DNA of 60,634 bases from Fragilaria crotonensis (lineage: Eukaryota > Bacillariophyta > Fragilariophyceae > Fragilariales > Fragilariaceae), in assembly GCA_022925895.1 (NCBI GenBank), contig JAKSYS010000367.1:1-60634 (forward strand). Direction: 5' to 3'. Under the pieces are notes generated by a model. That model did not search any database. It was not told where the DNA came from and saw only the letters and a program-made list of their open reading frames with translations. A program made the position numbers and the translations under genes. This document shows positions 1 to 11,220 of the stretch, in pieces. Every line of letters starts with the position of its first letter. The stretch's first letter is position 1.

Positions 1-9
1 GTTGCGTGA

Positions 10-3000
10 AAAATCCACCATGACCATGCCAAACGGAGCGGCCTCTGCCCCGTTAATTATCCTGATGGTTGGGATTCTAAGCTGTCTCCATATGGTTTCC
101 ATTGTGACAAGTGGATCGATCAACCGACAAACGGACCGGATTGGTTTTCTTCGGAGGAAAGAGCTCGACGAGAGGCGAACGCATACGCTTATCGTCAGAC
201 AGGTACCAAAGAGAATTGGAGTCGTTACATCTCTCTTGGTTATTTTGTTTTTGAGGATTGTTTCGAATGCGATAAGATTTGGGCGGAAATGGAGAGGGAC
301 CCTCTCCAAGTTCATCGTTCGATCTGGTATAATTTCCGTTCTTATGTCGACCAAGAAATGGATGTTCCTTCCCAGTTGAATATGTGGGCAATGAACGTTT
401 CTCGAGCATACCTTTCGCATTATGATCCCTCCACCCTTCATAATACGGATACGTTGGCCTACTCATGGAAGACGATGCCCTTCATGGTGACACCTATGGA
501 CGTCGATGACCAAGCTGATTGGATCCCAGTGACGAATCGTCGACGCTCTAAAAGCCCCCCTAAATCTCTACCTCCAGAAGAGCTTCCAAAAGCTGATAAT
601 CCCGATCTCGAGGTCGTCCAGGTTCTTCCCGCGGAAAATAGAGGAACTCGCACGTTGTTCGACAAAACAAGTTTCCTTCCAGTAAAAACTCGTGCCCAAC
701 CCAAATCGTGGTCTCAAGGATTGCCACCAGTTACAACAGTGTTGGAAGATGACGAAGAAAGTGACGGAGAACAGCAGCCACCAATCGACGATCCAGAAGT
801 TACTGTTTTCTCTCGAGGAACTTCGAAAGAACAGTCTAAGGTTGTCCCACATAAAAATGTTGCAATGAATGATGGAACTCACAGAGTGACAGTTAAGTGG
901 AGTCCCTCGGAGAATCCTCATACCTATGAGAGCGATAAGAAGAAACTCAATGACAGCATCCATGAGCTACTTTGCACTATGATTCCACCAGAAATTGGAA
1001 TCTTTTACCGTTGGGAAAGCGAAGATCTTGTAATGTCAAACCCAGCTCAAAACATGACATCCTCTGAGCCGCGACTTCATATCTCCAGCAATCACATTTC
1101 TTCATGCGCAACACAGAATCGTCTTCGGCATGAGGATTGGTTTTGTCACCACACCAAATCAGTGGCTGCGCTCAGATGCAATGAAAACGCTTTTTAAATC
1201 AAAGCAGATCGAAGTATCAGTTTCAAACTCAAAAAGCACGAGCGGGAAGATGGTTACAGCAGGATACGTGTTGTTCAAGGCCCCGAACACTACTCAACTT
1301 TCCTGGTATACGCAATTCTTGCGCAGCGTTCTCCCAGACACAGCGCCGTATTTCGACGTAGTCCGATTTAAAAAGACCCCAATGGATCAATTGATTCCCC
1401 ACCTTCGGATTCAATGCGGAGAAAAGCACGTAACACCCCTTTGCCAAGCGTTGCTTCCTGTTCTAACTGGTCGCGGTAGTGCGTTATTCTTACCCCGTTA
1501 CGCCTTGGGCACCATGACAGACGAAAAAATCAAAAGCCACTTTCAATTTCATGAAAAATGGGCCCGATCGCTCAAGGCAATCACTATGTCTCCACAAGTT
1601 AACCATTTGGATCAACAGAGAACTGAATATAACGAAGATGGTACCACAGTTGAGCGATCTACTCGGGAATGGATGTCCACCATTCTGGCACCCGATAAGG
1701 CATCTCCCGCATTGTGCGATGTCGTGAACGGACTTCCAGATCACAAAGCATATCTTCTTGTTCCAAGTCATTATCACGCATTCGTTCAACAGGCATGGAG
1801 GAATTACAAATCTCGCTTGTATCCCCCTAACCATCGAGAAGCACGATTTCGAGACACGTTGCCGGGACTAATGTTATCCACATTCAAGCGGAAATCAAGT
1901 CCCAAGTATCATTTCTTGAACAACTTTCCGGGGCGTCAGTCTGGCAACAAGATGGCTTACCAGCAGATCATCAGGAAGTTACCACGGGCAGTTTACACAA
2001 CGAGGATCAACCTCCTAATGACCACCAATCACTGGCGCGTCGTTCTGCATGGCCGACCCCAGCCGAAGGAATTCGTCAATCAACAAGTCGCAACCGAAAA
2101 GAAAGTTCCAAAAGCCGGTCTCACCAACACCATAACGACGCTTTCCAGAGCACAGGAGGCGGCACTTCCTTAGGTTCTGACGATGATCGCAGCACCGCAT
2201 CCACCCGTTCGCTTACTAATGGTTCGAGATTTTCTACACCGGATACTAGATTCCAAGATCTAGAGAGATCGATGCAACAAAAGTTACTGGAGTTAGAAAT
2301 GTCAGGGAAGAAATCTTCTGATCGTCTCCTTTCTATGGAGCATCAATTTAGTCGCATCGAAGACCTGGACAGGAAAGTAGCTGCTGTTAACGATAAATTG
2401 GACCGCGCGGCTGTACAGATGGATGAATCACATACGACGCAACAACACATCCTGAACGATATGGAAGGGATTAAGACCCAAACGGCAGCGCAATTCGAGG
2501 AAATAAATCAACGTTTATTGTCTAACATGGAGAGTCAACACAAGATGTCGACTACAATGTTAGATTTACGAGAACATTTTGAGAAGATGTCAAATTTTTT
2601 GGAGAATTTGGCTACAAAAATGGAGGTCGATCGGAAGAATGCTGTTGATACAACGATGCAGGTGAACTATGCTCGTGCAGCTTCCTCGGCTACTCGCGAT
2701 TTAAAGTTCCACGACTCACAATCAACGAGCAGTGCTAGTACAGGTTCATCCAAGTCCAAAGCTTCAGTGCAATCCAATGCATCATCATCAGTGTATTGTT
2801 CCCCAGAGAAGAAAAAACAGCGATCCCAACGTAAAGAGGATATCAAACTACAGCACACGTGTGATGACGCTGAGAATTTCTTCAAAGAGTCGAACGATCG
2901 TCATAGCCCGAGCTATATGGATGTTTGTACAAACTTAGACGACGCCTTCAGCCATCAGCAGGATTCTCAACGCTCCTCAGAAGTCGAGCAAACGCTTCCT

Positions 3001-3108
3001 ACGTCAAGTGTTAGGCCGACGAGTCTATCGAATACTCTACCATCTACGGCTCCTCTAGATCCACAATACAAAATTTCTACGGATCTAGATGGGGCGGAGT
3101 GTTTATGA
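10..3108 (+). pseudogene. LINE-A ORF1 protein (nucleic-acid-binding partner of the LINE), frameshifted
   Basis: One protein of about 1,030 residues can be followed through three frame segments: roughly 10-1140, 1130-1875 and 1875-3108. The middle part starts at MRIGFVTTPNQW. From about 2270 a heptad-like coiled coil follows (QFSRIEDLDRKVAAVNDKL), then a Ser/Lys-rich tail. LINE-G carries a recognisable homologue (LNDGTHRVT block and the coiled coil), so the family is older than this copy. No RNA-binding domain is obvious by eye. The frame is open upstream to base 10 and its true start is probably outside the window. The stop at 3106-3108 overlaps the ATG of ORF2. ORF1 role in binding the transcript is family knowledge, not visible here. 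Confidence 0.75.
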
Positions 3109-6100
3109 GTATTCCAGTTGGAAGCCTAGTGTCCTTCGACGAGTCCAACACACTTGCAACTGCAGTCGATTCTATGTCCGCATTGGCTCAGGCACAAGCA
3201 CAATGGAAAAACTTGTTTAGTAGCAGTTCTACATATTCCAACGACAAGCAGTACACTATTCCGGATCGTGAACCCAGCTTACTAACGCGGAAGAATCAAA
3301 GGGAGAACGTGCCATGGGGAGACATCCTAGCGGAAAAACCGGTCAATACAACACGTGTATACGTTCAAAACGTGAATGGGCTTTCATTCGATAGCCGTGG
3401 AGGGCAACTTAACGACGTTTGCAAAGTTATACAAGAAACTCAGGCGGACATTTTCTGCGGTCAAGAACATAATCTCGACGTCACACAAATGAATGTTAGG
3501 AGTGTATTATATGACACTATTCGGCAGTACTGGGAACGGACTAAATTCATCGCAGGTACGACGCCAATCCCTTTTTCGACGTCGTATAAACCAGGAGGCA
3601 CATTCTTATTGACAACTGGATGCCTTGCTGGTCGCATCGTTAACCAAGTGCAAGATAGATGGGGAAGATGGGTCATTCAAGAATTCTCAGGCAGGTCCGG
3701 AATCAAAGTTGTTATTGTGTCAGCATATCAACCAGTCGATAAGAGAGGACATGTAGGGACGCTAACAGTGTCAAGTCAGCATCGAAGTCTCCTCTTGCAA
3801 TCTCAAGATCCTGTTACCAACCCCGATCTGCTTTCCGGCGAGATCTATTGCTAGCATTGCGGTCTTATCAACGAGCGGGTTCCGATATCTTGCTGGTCGG
3901 TGATTTTAACGAAGCATTCGGCACAGATGCTGATGGTCTGAGCTTTATCGCAGGCGAATTACAGCTGATTAATTTGAGCTCCTCTCGTCATTCATCCCAT
4001 GTTCCAGCGACATACTCCAGAGGATCGAAGTGTCTAGATTATGCCCTAGGGAGCCCTCGTCTTGGAGCAGCATTAATTGCGATGGGATACGAAGCATTTA
4101 ACGTCAGGTTATCATCCGATCACCGAGGATTTTTCATCGATTTTGATACGGATAAATTGTTCGGAAGTCCAACTCCCAATCTCGCGTCTCCTAACAGACG
4201 AATGCTCAAAGCAAACAATATACATCAGGTTACCGCATATATCGACACTATGTATGAATTTTTGTTGGCCCATAATGCATTTCAAAGAGGTAGGAGATTA
4301 ACGTATCCCGGCAATCGGCACCAATTTGCAGAGCGATTGGACCGAGATGTTTTAGCGGCCGGTTTGGCGGCAGAAGCAAAAATTCCTCAGTTCGGCGTGC
4401 CGGCATGGTCTCTGGAATTGTCACGAGCAAGGCAACGAGTGCAATATTTGAGGAAATGTTTATCAGCTTTTCGAACCCATCTGGATCACGCAGGGATTAT
4501 CCAGGAGTATATTATGATGTTTCCGGAAGACGAAGTCCCAACACATCAACGCCACTGTTCTCGGTTACTTCGGTCGGCAAATAGCAATATCCGTCTTCTG
4601 GTTAAACAAAGTTTTAATACTCGCGGAGCAGAACGTCAGCAGCGAATCCAAGAATTGGAAACATCAACACGCGCTTCCGACAGAGAAACTGCCCAACGAT
4701 TGCGTCGATTGCAAAAAGCCGAAGATATCAAAGCCGTGACAAATAAGCTGCGGAACGTCAGAGGGAAAAATCATAGTAGTGGGGTAGTTCGGTTAGAAAT
4801 TCCGTTACATTCTGGAGATGATCCGAAAGCTTGTACTCAATGGCAACAAATCGAAGTTCCCACGGAGATTGTTCGTCTTCTTCAAGAACGGAACAGACTT
4901 CATTTCGGACAAGCGCACGGGACTCCATTCACAGTCTCCCCATTGGCCGATTTGCTGGGGTATACTGGTTTCGGGGAGGCCCAGCAACAACTTTTAAGGG
5001 GCACGTTCGACACTACAGGTTACGAAGAGAACGTTCAATTGCTTCTCAATCACCTTCGGTATGCTCACAAGGCGGTTGAAGAAAACATCCGACCAACTAT
5101 CGATGACGGCGATTTCTGCGCCAAACTGCGTTTATGGTCTGAATCTACTACAACATCTCCTTCAGGCATGCATCTTGGACATTATAAAACGCTTATCGCA
5201 CGGCATTCCTATTCGTCGGATGTATCAGATGAAGAGTTGGAACCAGAGTTTATAGAGAGACGTGACGAACTGAATTTTCGACAACAGGCAATACGCCAAT
5301 TGCGGCTAGATCTCCTGAATTATGCGTTGGAGAGAGGTTATTCATTTCAGCGATGGCAAAAAGTGATCAACACCATCCTTTTCAAGGATTCAGATAACGT
5401 GCGCTTGCATCGCACCAGGGTTATCCATATCTATGAGGCGGATTTCAATTTGTTCCTCGGAATTAAGTGGAGAGCAGCTATGCACCAGGCGGAAGATTTA
5501 CGAATTCTGAATGAAGGACAATTTGGGTCTCGACCGTATCGAAATGCAACGGAGCCCGTGTTTATAGAAGAGCTACAACTTGAAATCTCAAGGGCTACTC
5601 GCAAACCTTTGGTCCTCACGAATTACGATGCAACTGCATGTTACGATCGGATCATTCCTAATCTAGGGATGACGGTTAGTCAAAAATATGGAGTTCCTGC
5701 ACCAGTCACTGTGAGTAACGCTTCGACCTTGGAAAAGACAGAATTTCATGTGAGGACCGATCTTGGAATATCCCCGACCAGCTATCATCACGAAGAGTCT
5801 TTTCCAATCTACGGTACAGGCCAGGGAAGTGCTAATTCCCCCGCAATCTGGTGTTTTCTTTCCAGTACGTTGTTCGATTGCTACGATACTCAAGCATCGG
5901 AAGCGATGTATTGGGATACATGTGGCAGTGTAACCGCGCGATTGGGTATGATTGGTTTCGTAGACGATTGTAACGGACAAACTAATGCATTTCGAAGTGA
6001 CGGATCTAGCGAGACCGTTAAACAAGTGGTCTCGCAAGCTCAAGATAACGCTCAATGTTGGACCGATTTATTGCACGCAAGTGGTGGCGCTCGAATTATC

Positions 6101-6740
6101 CAAGTGTTCGAGTCATATTCTCCAATGGCAATTTTCCATAACTGGTGCTCCTGTCTTAGTACCATCTCATGTCTCAAACGACGTCTGTATCGAAGTTCGA
6201 GATCATTTATCGAACTCGGCGCAACATTTACAGTTGCTCTCAGCATACACAGCGCACAAGACACTGGGACATTATAAGGATCCGGCTGGAACCCAGCGAG
6301 AACAATATCGACAATTGAAAAAGAAAAGCGATTCCATCACAGCTTTCCTATGGGTTACACCGCTCAATCGATCAGAGGCATGGACGTATTATTTTGCATA
6401 CTACCTCCCAGCCGTGTGTTACCCTCTCGCAAGTTCTTCCCTCACGCCTCAATGTCTTGATCGAGTGCAAAGGAAGGCCATGTCCATCATCGTTCCCAGA
6501 TGCGGATTTAATCGTCATACCAAGCGAGCCATTCTTTATGGCCCTTTAGCTCTGGGAGGAGCGAGCTTTCGGTCATTGGTGGTCCAACAAGGCATCTCCC
6601 AGGCGATGATGTTTATTCGCCAGTGGAGGAATAATTCCATCGCAGGAAAGTTACTTCGGATCGCTGTTTCGTGGTTTCAGGCGCAAGTCGGCGTATCATT
6701 CCCTATCCTGGAGCACGTTCAAGAACCCTACCGCATTTAG
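3105..6740 (+). pseudogene. LINE-A ORF2, endonuclease and reverse transcriptase part
   Basis: The ATG at 3105-3107 overlaps the ORF1 stop (ATGA). An APE-type endonuclease comes first: VYVQNVNGL (3360), GQEHN (3460), LLVGDFNEAF (3890) and SSDHRGFF (4110) are its usual catalytic landmarks. A frameshift near 3823, beside a C run, divides it. The reverse transcriptase follows with motif A NYDATACYDRI (5620), motif B GTGQGSANSPAIW (5815) and motif C GFVDDC (5950). A second frameshift near 6083 moves the thumb region (HTAHKTLGHYKDPAGTQ, YLPAVCYPL) to another frame that runs to 6740. The enzyme would nick chromosomal DNA and copy the element RNA at the nick. Every catalytic motif is still readable, so the damage is only a few indels. 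Confidence 0.88.
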
Positions 6741-8247
6741 AATCGAAATGGATTCGGTCCCTCCGGGATTTTCTGGCGTCCATTAACGCTAAACTCCGCC
6801 TAGATACTCCGTATTTGCCGGAGCTCCAGCGTCTACACGACGTTTGCATCATGGATGTTATTCAATCTTCAGGGAAGTTTACTCCTACCGAGATCTGCAA
6901 GTTGAATTATTGCCGACTGTATTTGAATGTTGTTACAATATCGGACATAACCTGTGTGAGTGGCAAGCGGTTGGATTCTAACAAGCTATCGGGAAACCAC
7001 TCGGCTCAGTAGTTATACTCATGGCACCTCAATTTATCAAGAACGACCGTCGGAGTCCACGTGGGCACTTTGGAAGAAAGCTAACAGGCTATGGAGTACA
7101 AGCACTGACGACCTTATCCAACCCTTGGGTGATTGGGTTCTACCACTTCATAAACTCCGGCAGCGGCACCCCGCATATTGGTGGTCAGGTCGATTGTGGG
7201 TCTTGATACAAGATCAGTATATCAAATGCAATTTGGTTTCGGACCGAACCTTCCAAGAAACTGCAGTTTCGTGCGATTGGGCCGAGCTCCCAACTCTCGC
7301 AGTTCCGATGTTCGCAGTGCAATCTACGCCTGGGAGCTGGACAATTACCCAACAGAGTTATGTTTTAGAAGTGAATGATCCGCCGATGTCAGGAACGTTT
7401 ACACAATATGTTGCGGCACTCCCGGAATGGGAGTCAGAATTACTGCGTCACACTGAGATGTTTGAGGACCCCTTCACAGTAGCAATGGCTCTTGAACACG
7501 GCGTTCGTGCAGTAAGTGATGGTTCAGATTGGAACCAAGAGCAAGGAGCTTTTGGTTGGACGATGAGTACCGATAGAGGCGAACGATGCGCACAAGGCAT
7601 GGGCCCTGCAAGAAGTTCTGCCCGAACGCCTATCGTTCTGAAAGTTATGGATTATTGTCCCTCTTGTGTTTCCTTCGCAGGTTGGCTGAGTTTACAGGTA
7701 AACACGATCAATGGTATGGAGTTGTGGCCACGGACAGTCAGAGTCTGATCGACACTGTACTTCAGCGGAATATCAAACAAGAGCACTCCGGCGTTGATAG
7801 TACTTTATCGGCGGCGCACAGCGTCAGATCAAGACCCATCCGCTCGACCCAACTCTCCCAGATTGGGACGTTATTCGTGGAATTCAGGTTCTTCTTCAAC
7901 AAATGCCAGAGTTAAAATTGAAGCATGTTAAAGGCCACCAAGATCGTGATATCCCATATCGGCATCTATCCTTGTTGGCCCAGTTGAACGTTGATGCTGA
8001 CGCGCAAGCATCACAATATCAAAGAGATTTGGGTTCGTACCGCCAGACGTGCTCCTTACCGAATGGGCAGGGGTTCACTTGGAGTTTCCATCGGGCACAG
8101 TCACAGCCCATTATGAAGCAGCGTTACGATATCAGGCAACTGCGCCCGCGTTACAGGCTCATATGCAGGAGCGACACTCCTGGTCACCACAAACCATGGC
8201 AGCGATTAACTGGAAAGCTCATGGCTCAGCGCTCCGACGCCATCTGA
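6671..8247 (+). pseudogene. LINE-A ORF2, connection region and RNase H domain
   Basis: This stretch continues ORF2 through at least four frames. The connection region contains LNYCRLYLNVVTISDIT (6905) and QERPSESTWALWKKAN (7040), both repeated in LINE-B and LINE-E. The RNase H domain follows: VSDGS (7514, first Asp), YRSESYG (7630, Glu), VATDSQSL (7727, second Asp) and VKGHQD with NVDAD (7925-8000). RNase H removes the RNA template during cDNA synthesis. The active-site acids are all present although the frame changes at about 7010, 7600, 7750 and 7905. The domain is closest by eye to the RNase H of the other T-tailed LINEs here and clearly different from that of LINE-F. Confidence 0.82.
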
Positions 8248-9059
8248 AGAAACGCACATTTCTGGTAAAACTGGTTCACGGTATTCTTCCGACGAATCTT
8301 CACCTCCATCGATCAGATCAACGACGCAATCGTTGCCCAAGTTGTCAAAGCGTAGCCGAAAGCTGGCAGCATATCCCGTGTTGTCCATCCGACGCTCACA
8401 CGTCGTGGCGAAATTCGTTCCTCAAGACAATGGAAGTGACATGCACCAGGCTCGGGACGATGCCACATTTGCAGGTACTCCTGCTTCGAGCAATTCGAGA
8501 GTGGTGCTTGCATCCACACAGTGAAACTGTGTTTACCGTTCAATTCCGCGGAGGAGATTCTCCAGCACTTCGGCGTGTCATTTTCCAACAAAACGCAATA
8601 GGCTGGGAGCACATTTTGTTGGGACGATTTAGTAGCGAATGGAGTCGTCTTCAAGATGAATATTATGCTCGACGGGCACAGTCCACGGAAACGAAGCGGC
8701 AAACAGGTCAGAGATGGCAAATTGCAATCATTAGTTCCATATGGAAACAATGGTTCCTTATCTGGGCGATTCGGAATAAAGCCCTACACGGAGCGGACTC
8801 ACGACTGCAGGCACAAGCAGAGCGAAGAGAAATTGAGCGACAGCTGTCCGACGTGTACGATCTTCGACCTCAAATGGAGCCTAGCGTTCGACAATTGTTG
8901 CACCGAGATCTCACCGAGCATTTATCTAAAACAGTGGCATACAACAAAAACTGGTTATCGGTTTATGGTCCGATAGTTAAACAGAGTATCAAACGTGCGA
9001 AGGCAAAGGCCATACAAGGAGTTAAAGCGATCACACATTATTTCGAGAAGCTCAAGTAA
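8049..9059 (+). pseudogene. LINE-A ORF2, zinc-finger and C-terminal domain
   Basis: This 336-codon frame holds the C-terminus of ORF2. INWKAHG leads into VKLVHGILPT and the zinc finger CPSCQSVAESWQHIPC (C-x2-C-x8-H-x3-C), then a helical tail with NAIGWEHILLGRF and IWKQW.LIWAIRNKALHG. The same finger and tail occur in LINE-B, C, D and E, so the block is a family signature. Comparable C-terminal fingers in other LINEs bind template RNA or target DNA; that role is inferred here. The protein ends with ITHYFEKLK at 9059 and the 3' UTR begins directly after. Confidence 0.8.
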
Positions 9060-9110
9060 GTAATTTGGAGGGACGTATACTATGCTGGCCGCTACTGGTA
9101 CACGGTAGTG

Positions 9111-9182
9111 TCTAGCCGTGTGGGTCGAGTGTTTTTAATCTGAACACAGCGGCAGCACGTTAAATTAGATTTGGGGTTTTTT
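9111..9182 (+). other. LINE-A 3'-terminal module (box A, hairpin, box B, T tail)
   Basis: Box A TCTAGCCGTGTGGGTCGA (9111-9128) is followed by a hairpin with arms GTGTT (9129-9133) and AACAC (9143-9147), then box B GCGGCAGCACGTTAAATT (9149-9166), a short spacer and GGGG plus six T. The same order recurs in LINE-B, C, D, E and H. By analogy with stringent LINEs, whose RT recognises a 3' stem-loop, I read it as the RT binding site; that role is inference. Confidence 0.7.
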
Positions 9183-9612
9183 ATTCCAGTGCCAGGTTTG
9201 ACGCTACAAGTAGTAGCCGGTCCGTACAATCTAAAGGTGTCGTGGAATCTTTGTCGTTCATTTCTTGACATCTATTTGTCCATCATGGTATCATGGATCA
9301 TTCGATTTCGCTTCGAGGACCTTTTCACGTGATTGAGTGCAGGGTATAACTTGTCCGTCATGTATCACGTAGTCATACCCTGGTACTGAAAAAAAGTCAT
9401 TTTTTCATTTTTGTAGGGGGTCTTCGGCGAGTAGAAGGATGTGTTTGAAGTTTGAAGACCTTTCAGTAGTCGTACAGTAGTCGTACCTCTGGTATGCGAC
9501 AAAATGTTACAGTATCGTAGTATTGAAATCAGATGCGATTACGGGGTGTATGGAACTTCTGTGTAATTCCTACTTTTGGTTATGAGTACACGATTTAATA
9601 TTTATGAAATAA

Positions 9613-9656
9613 TTTGATCCGCTATCAAATCAGGCCTGATTTGATAGCGGATCAAA
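9613..9656. repeat. Perfect 44-bp palindrome
   Basis: The 22-base arm TTTGATCCGCTATC... reads identically on the other strand, with centre AGGCCT at 9632-9637 and no loop. Nothing coding surrounds it. A second small inverted repeat, TGTCG/CGACA, lies about 15 bases to the right. Such a sequence can extrude a cruciform. It might be the core of a foldback element or a binding site for a dimer. Confidence 0.9.
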
Positions 9657-10660
9657 AATATCAAATGTCGGGCTGGCGCGACATGCTTGGCGCGGACTTT
9701 TTAATTTGATAAATCGGCCTTAAATCATGCATTTTACCGAAAAAGAGCTGGCCAGGCATTTGCAATTTTTGATCTCCCCCTTTAAACATGCTCGCACACT
9801 GATCAGAAAAAAAGCTCGATACTTGATTTTTTCATCCCACAATCAGTCTGACTAAAGGCATGCAATCTTGTGTAGCGTGTGGTAGATGTTCTACGTAACG
9901 TCAAAACAGTTTTTATTTCCGTACGTCCATTTTCATTCAATTCTGCAATGACAAAATGAGACTTGGAGGCAAACATTCTGAGTGACCGATGACCGACTTT
10001 GTCTTGAAGTATCTGGCATCCTCACTCCTTAAGTCAACTGTGGCAAAATCATCTCTGACCGTTCATTCCAAATCTGTTAAAGAGTCGTGAATTTTTTCAA
10101 TCGCTTGGTATAAATTCTACACGATTTCTGTGTGGAAATTGTCCGTTGGGGTTCCTCTTTCCAATCATTATGTCTTTGTGGATACTTCAAGCTGGTCAAA
10201 TATCCAGCGTGCTTCATCACCATTCAAAGTATTCTGAATTAGATGATCACCTCAGTTTTTTCAAAAGTGAGAAGGGAATGATCTGAAACGATGGGATCAG
10301 AAATCAGACAATCCTCCGTAGACTACTAGCTCCAAATCCGATTAAATGTCATTCAAGTGACGTTTTCGTGACATCATAGGAATCCTTGAAATCGGCTTTG
10401 TAATTCTTGCAAAACGAATTTCAGAACATACATGTGTGTTGCTTTGAACGTTTGCCAAAATTGACGCCAGCCCGGTTGCCACATGTAAGTTTGAAAAGTT
10501 TGAACTGCTCATTTAAATGTTCATTTTTGCCACAACTCATTACTGTTGCTGCTTTTGCTGCTGCTCATTGTACTATGACTGCCATCGCGTTGGTGTTGTT
10601 CCTTATCGTTGTTATTGCATCATTGTTGTTGCGAAGGACTAGCTGACAATCATCTTTGAC

Positions 10661-10854
10661 GAACCGCCGAACCGACACCAGTTGCGACACTGCAACAGCC
10701 ACTACCTGTCAAACATCAGGAGTGGTGGTTGCGCTTGCAATTTTGGTGCCGTGGAGTTTGCGCTGGCGACGAGGAACCGCCGAACCGACACCAGTTGCGA
10801 CGATGCAATAGCCACTACCTGTCATGCATCAGGAGTTCTTGTGGTTGCGCTTGC
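10661..10854. repeat. Two-unit tandem repeat, period 113 bp
   Basis: The units begin with GAACCGCCGAACCGACACCA at 10661 and 10774. Both include TGCAAYAGCCACTACCTGTC and end near GTGGTTGCGCTTGCA. They differ at a few positions and the second is cut by the tail of LINE-C. No reading frame is conserved between them. Confidence 0.85.
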
Positions 10855-10867
10855 ACAAAAAAAACCT

Positions 10868-10884
10868 AATATCATTTTAACGTG
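10868..10884. repeat. Left target-site duplication of LINE-B (17 bp)
   Basis: AATATCATTTTAACGTG is repeated exactly at 27349-27365. The left copy is still joined to the T tail of LINE-C (as AAAAAAAACCT on the + strand) and the right copy to its box B. The pre-insertion sequence is therefore an uninterrupted LINE-C 3' end. Confidence 0.92.
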
Positions 10885-10890
10885 TTAGGT

Positions 10891-10953
10891 CGTGAACACA
10901 ATCTCGAATATCTACCTCCTCATACCGCCCACAAAACGTTAGGACACTACAAG
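10891..10953 (+). pseudogene. LINE-B reverse transcriptase fragment left of CoDi-1
   Basis: Twenty-one codons encode REHNLEYLPPHTAHKTLGHY and a final Lys. They align with HTAHKTLGHYKDPAGTQ of LINE-A and QYLPPHTAHKTLGHFKEP of LINE-E. The reading phase resumes at 18391 after CoDi-1, with AAGG duplicated. This places the CoDi-1 integration inside the thumb region of the RT. Confidence 0.88.
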
Positions 10954-10954
10954 G

Positions 10955-11206
10955 TGAATGAATTCTATCATGAGTTCGAGTTATTCGGACACCCGGATAA
11001 GCACGACCGTCGAAGGATTTAGCTCACCCTTACAATGACCCGCAGGATGACTCTTCAGGGCGGAGTCAGAAGTGTTCCTAGACCTAAATCTCACTCTTTT
11101 TATAATTGATCAAGTTGCAAGCTGTTGCTACTAGTGATTAGTTCTATCTGCTAGAGACAATCTCCTGCAAGGGCGGATGTACCGCACTTGCGACGGATTT
11201 AATTGA
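10955..11206 (+). repeat. CoDi-1 5' LTR
   Basis: The 252-bp repeat TGAATGAATTC...TTTAATTGA recurs at 18138-18390. A T run followed by ATAATTGATC near 11095 could be a TATA-like element of the internal promoter; this is a weak guess. The AAGG duplication precedes it. Confidence 0.95.
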
Positions 11207-11220
11207 GTTTATCAGACCCA
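11207..11220 (+). promoter_or_regulatory. Candidate primer-binding site of CoDi-1
   Basis: GTTTATCAGACCCA directly follows the 5' LTR. CoDi-2 (21395) has the same 14 bases and CoDi-3 (37915) has GTTTATCAGGCCCA, although the three LTRs are unrelated. Part of it (TATCAGA) resembles the initiator-tRNA site used by many copia elements, but TGG is missing, so priming from an internal tRNA position is possible. Confidence 0.6.

Larger units (their letters stand above)
1..9182 (+). mobile_element. LINE-A, non-LTR retrotransposon of the T-tailed family, 5' end outside window
   Basis: This is the longest LINE copy in the window. It encodes ORF1 (coiled coil, Ser-rich) and ORF2 with endonuclease, reverse transcriptase, RNase H, a CCHC-like finger and a conserved C-terminal domain. 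The order EN-RT-RNase H without LTRs is that of I/R1-like LINE lineages (family knowledge); I cannot name the clade. It ends at the shared 3' module and a run of six T (9177-9182). Six or more frameshifts break the two reading frames, so the copy is inactive unless some of these are sequencing errors. The 5' target duplication would lie before base 1; its 3' partner should begin with ATTCCAGTGCC at 9183. Confidence 0.9.
9183..10856. other. Non-coding stretch between LINE-A and the first nest
   Basis: I see no convincing gene. The only open frame of note (10407-10646) encodes 79 residues with a hydrophobic end and no recognisable homologue; I do not call it. The stretch has a 44-bp palindrome (9613-9656), an 11-bp direct repeat CAGTAGTCGTA at 9464 and 9475, and a 113-bp tandem repeat at its right end. 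It could be old intergenic DNA or a non-autonomous element whose ends I cannot see. Confidence 0.6.

Noticed and set aside
9176..9183. T runs as poly(A) tails of - strand elements
   Set aside because: In LINE-A, B and H the coding strand ends in T, and in LINE-C, D and E the + strand shows A because the element is on the - strand. The tail is T in sense orientation every time.
10857..10953. Inverted 5' end (twin priming) of a single LINE
   Set aside because: The - strand tail next to + strand RT sequence first suggested an inversion. The matching 17-bp duplication at 27349 shows two separate elements, LINE-B inserted in LINE-C.
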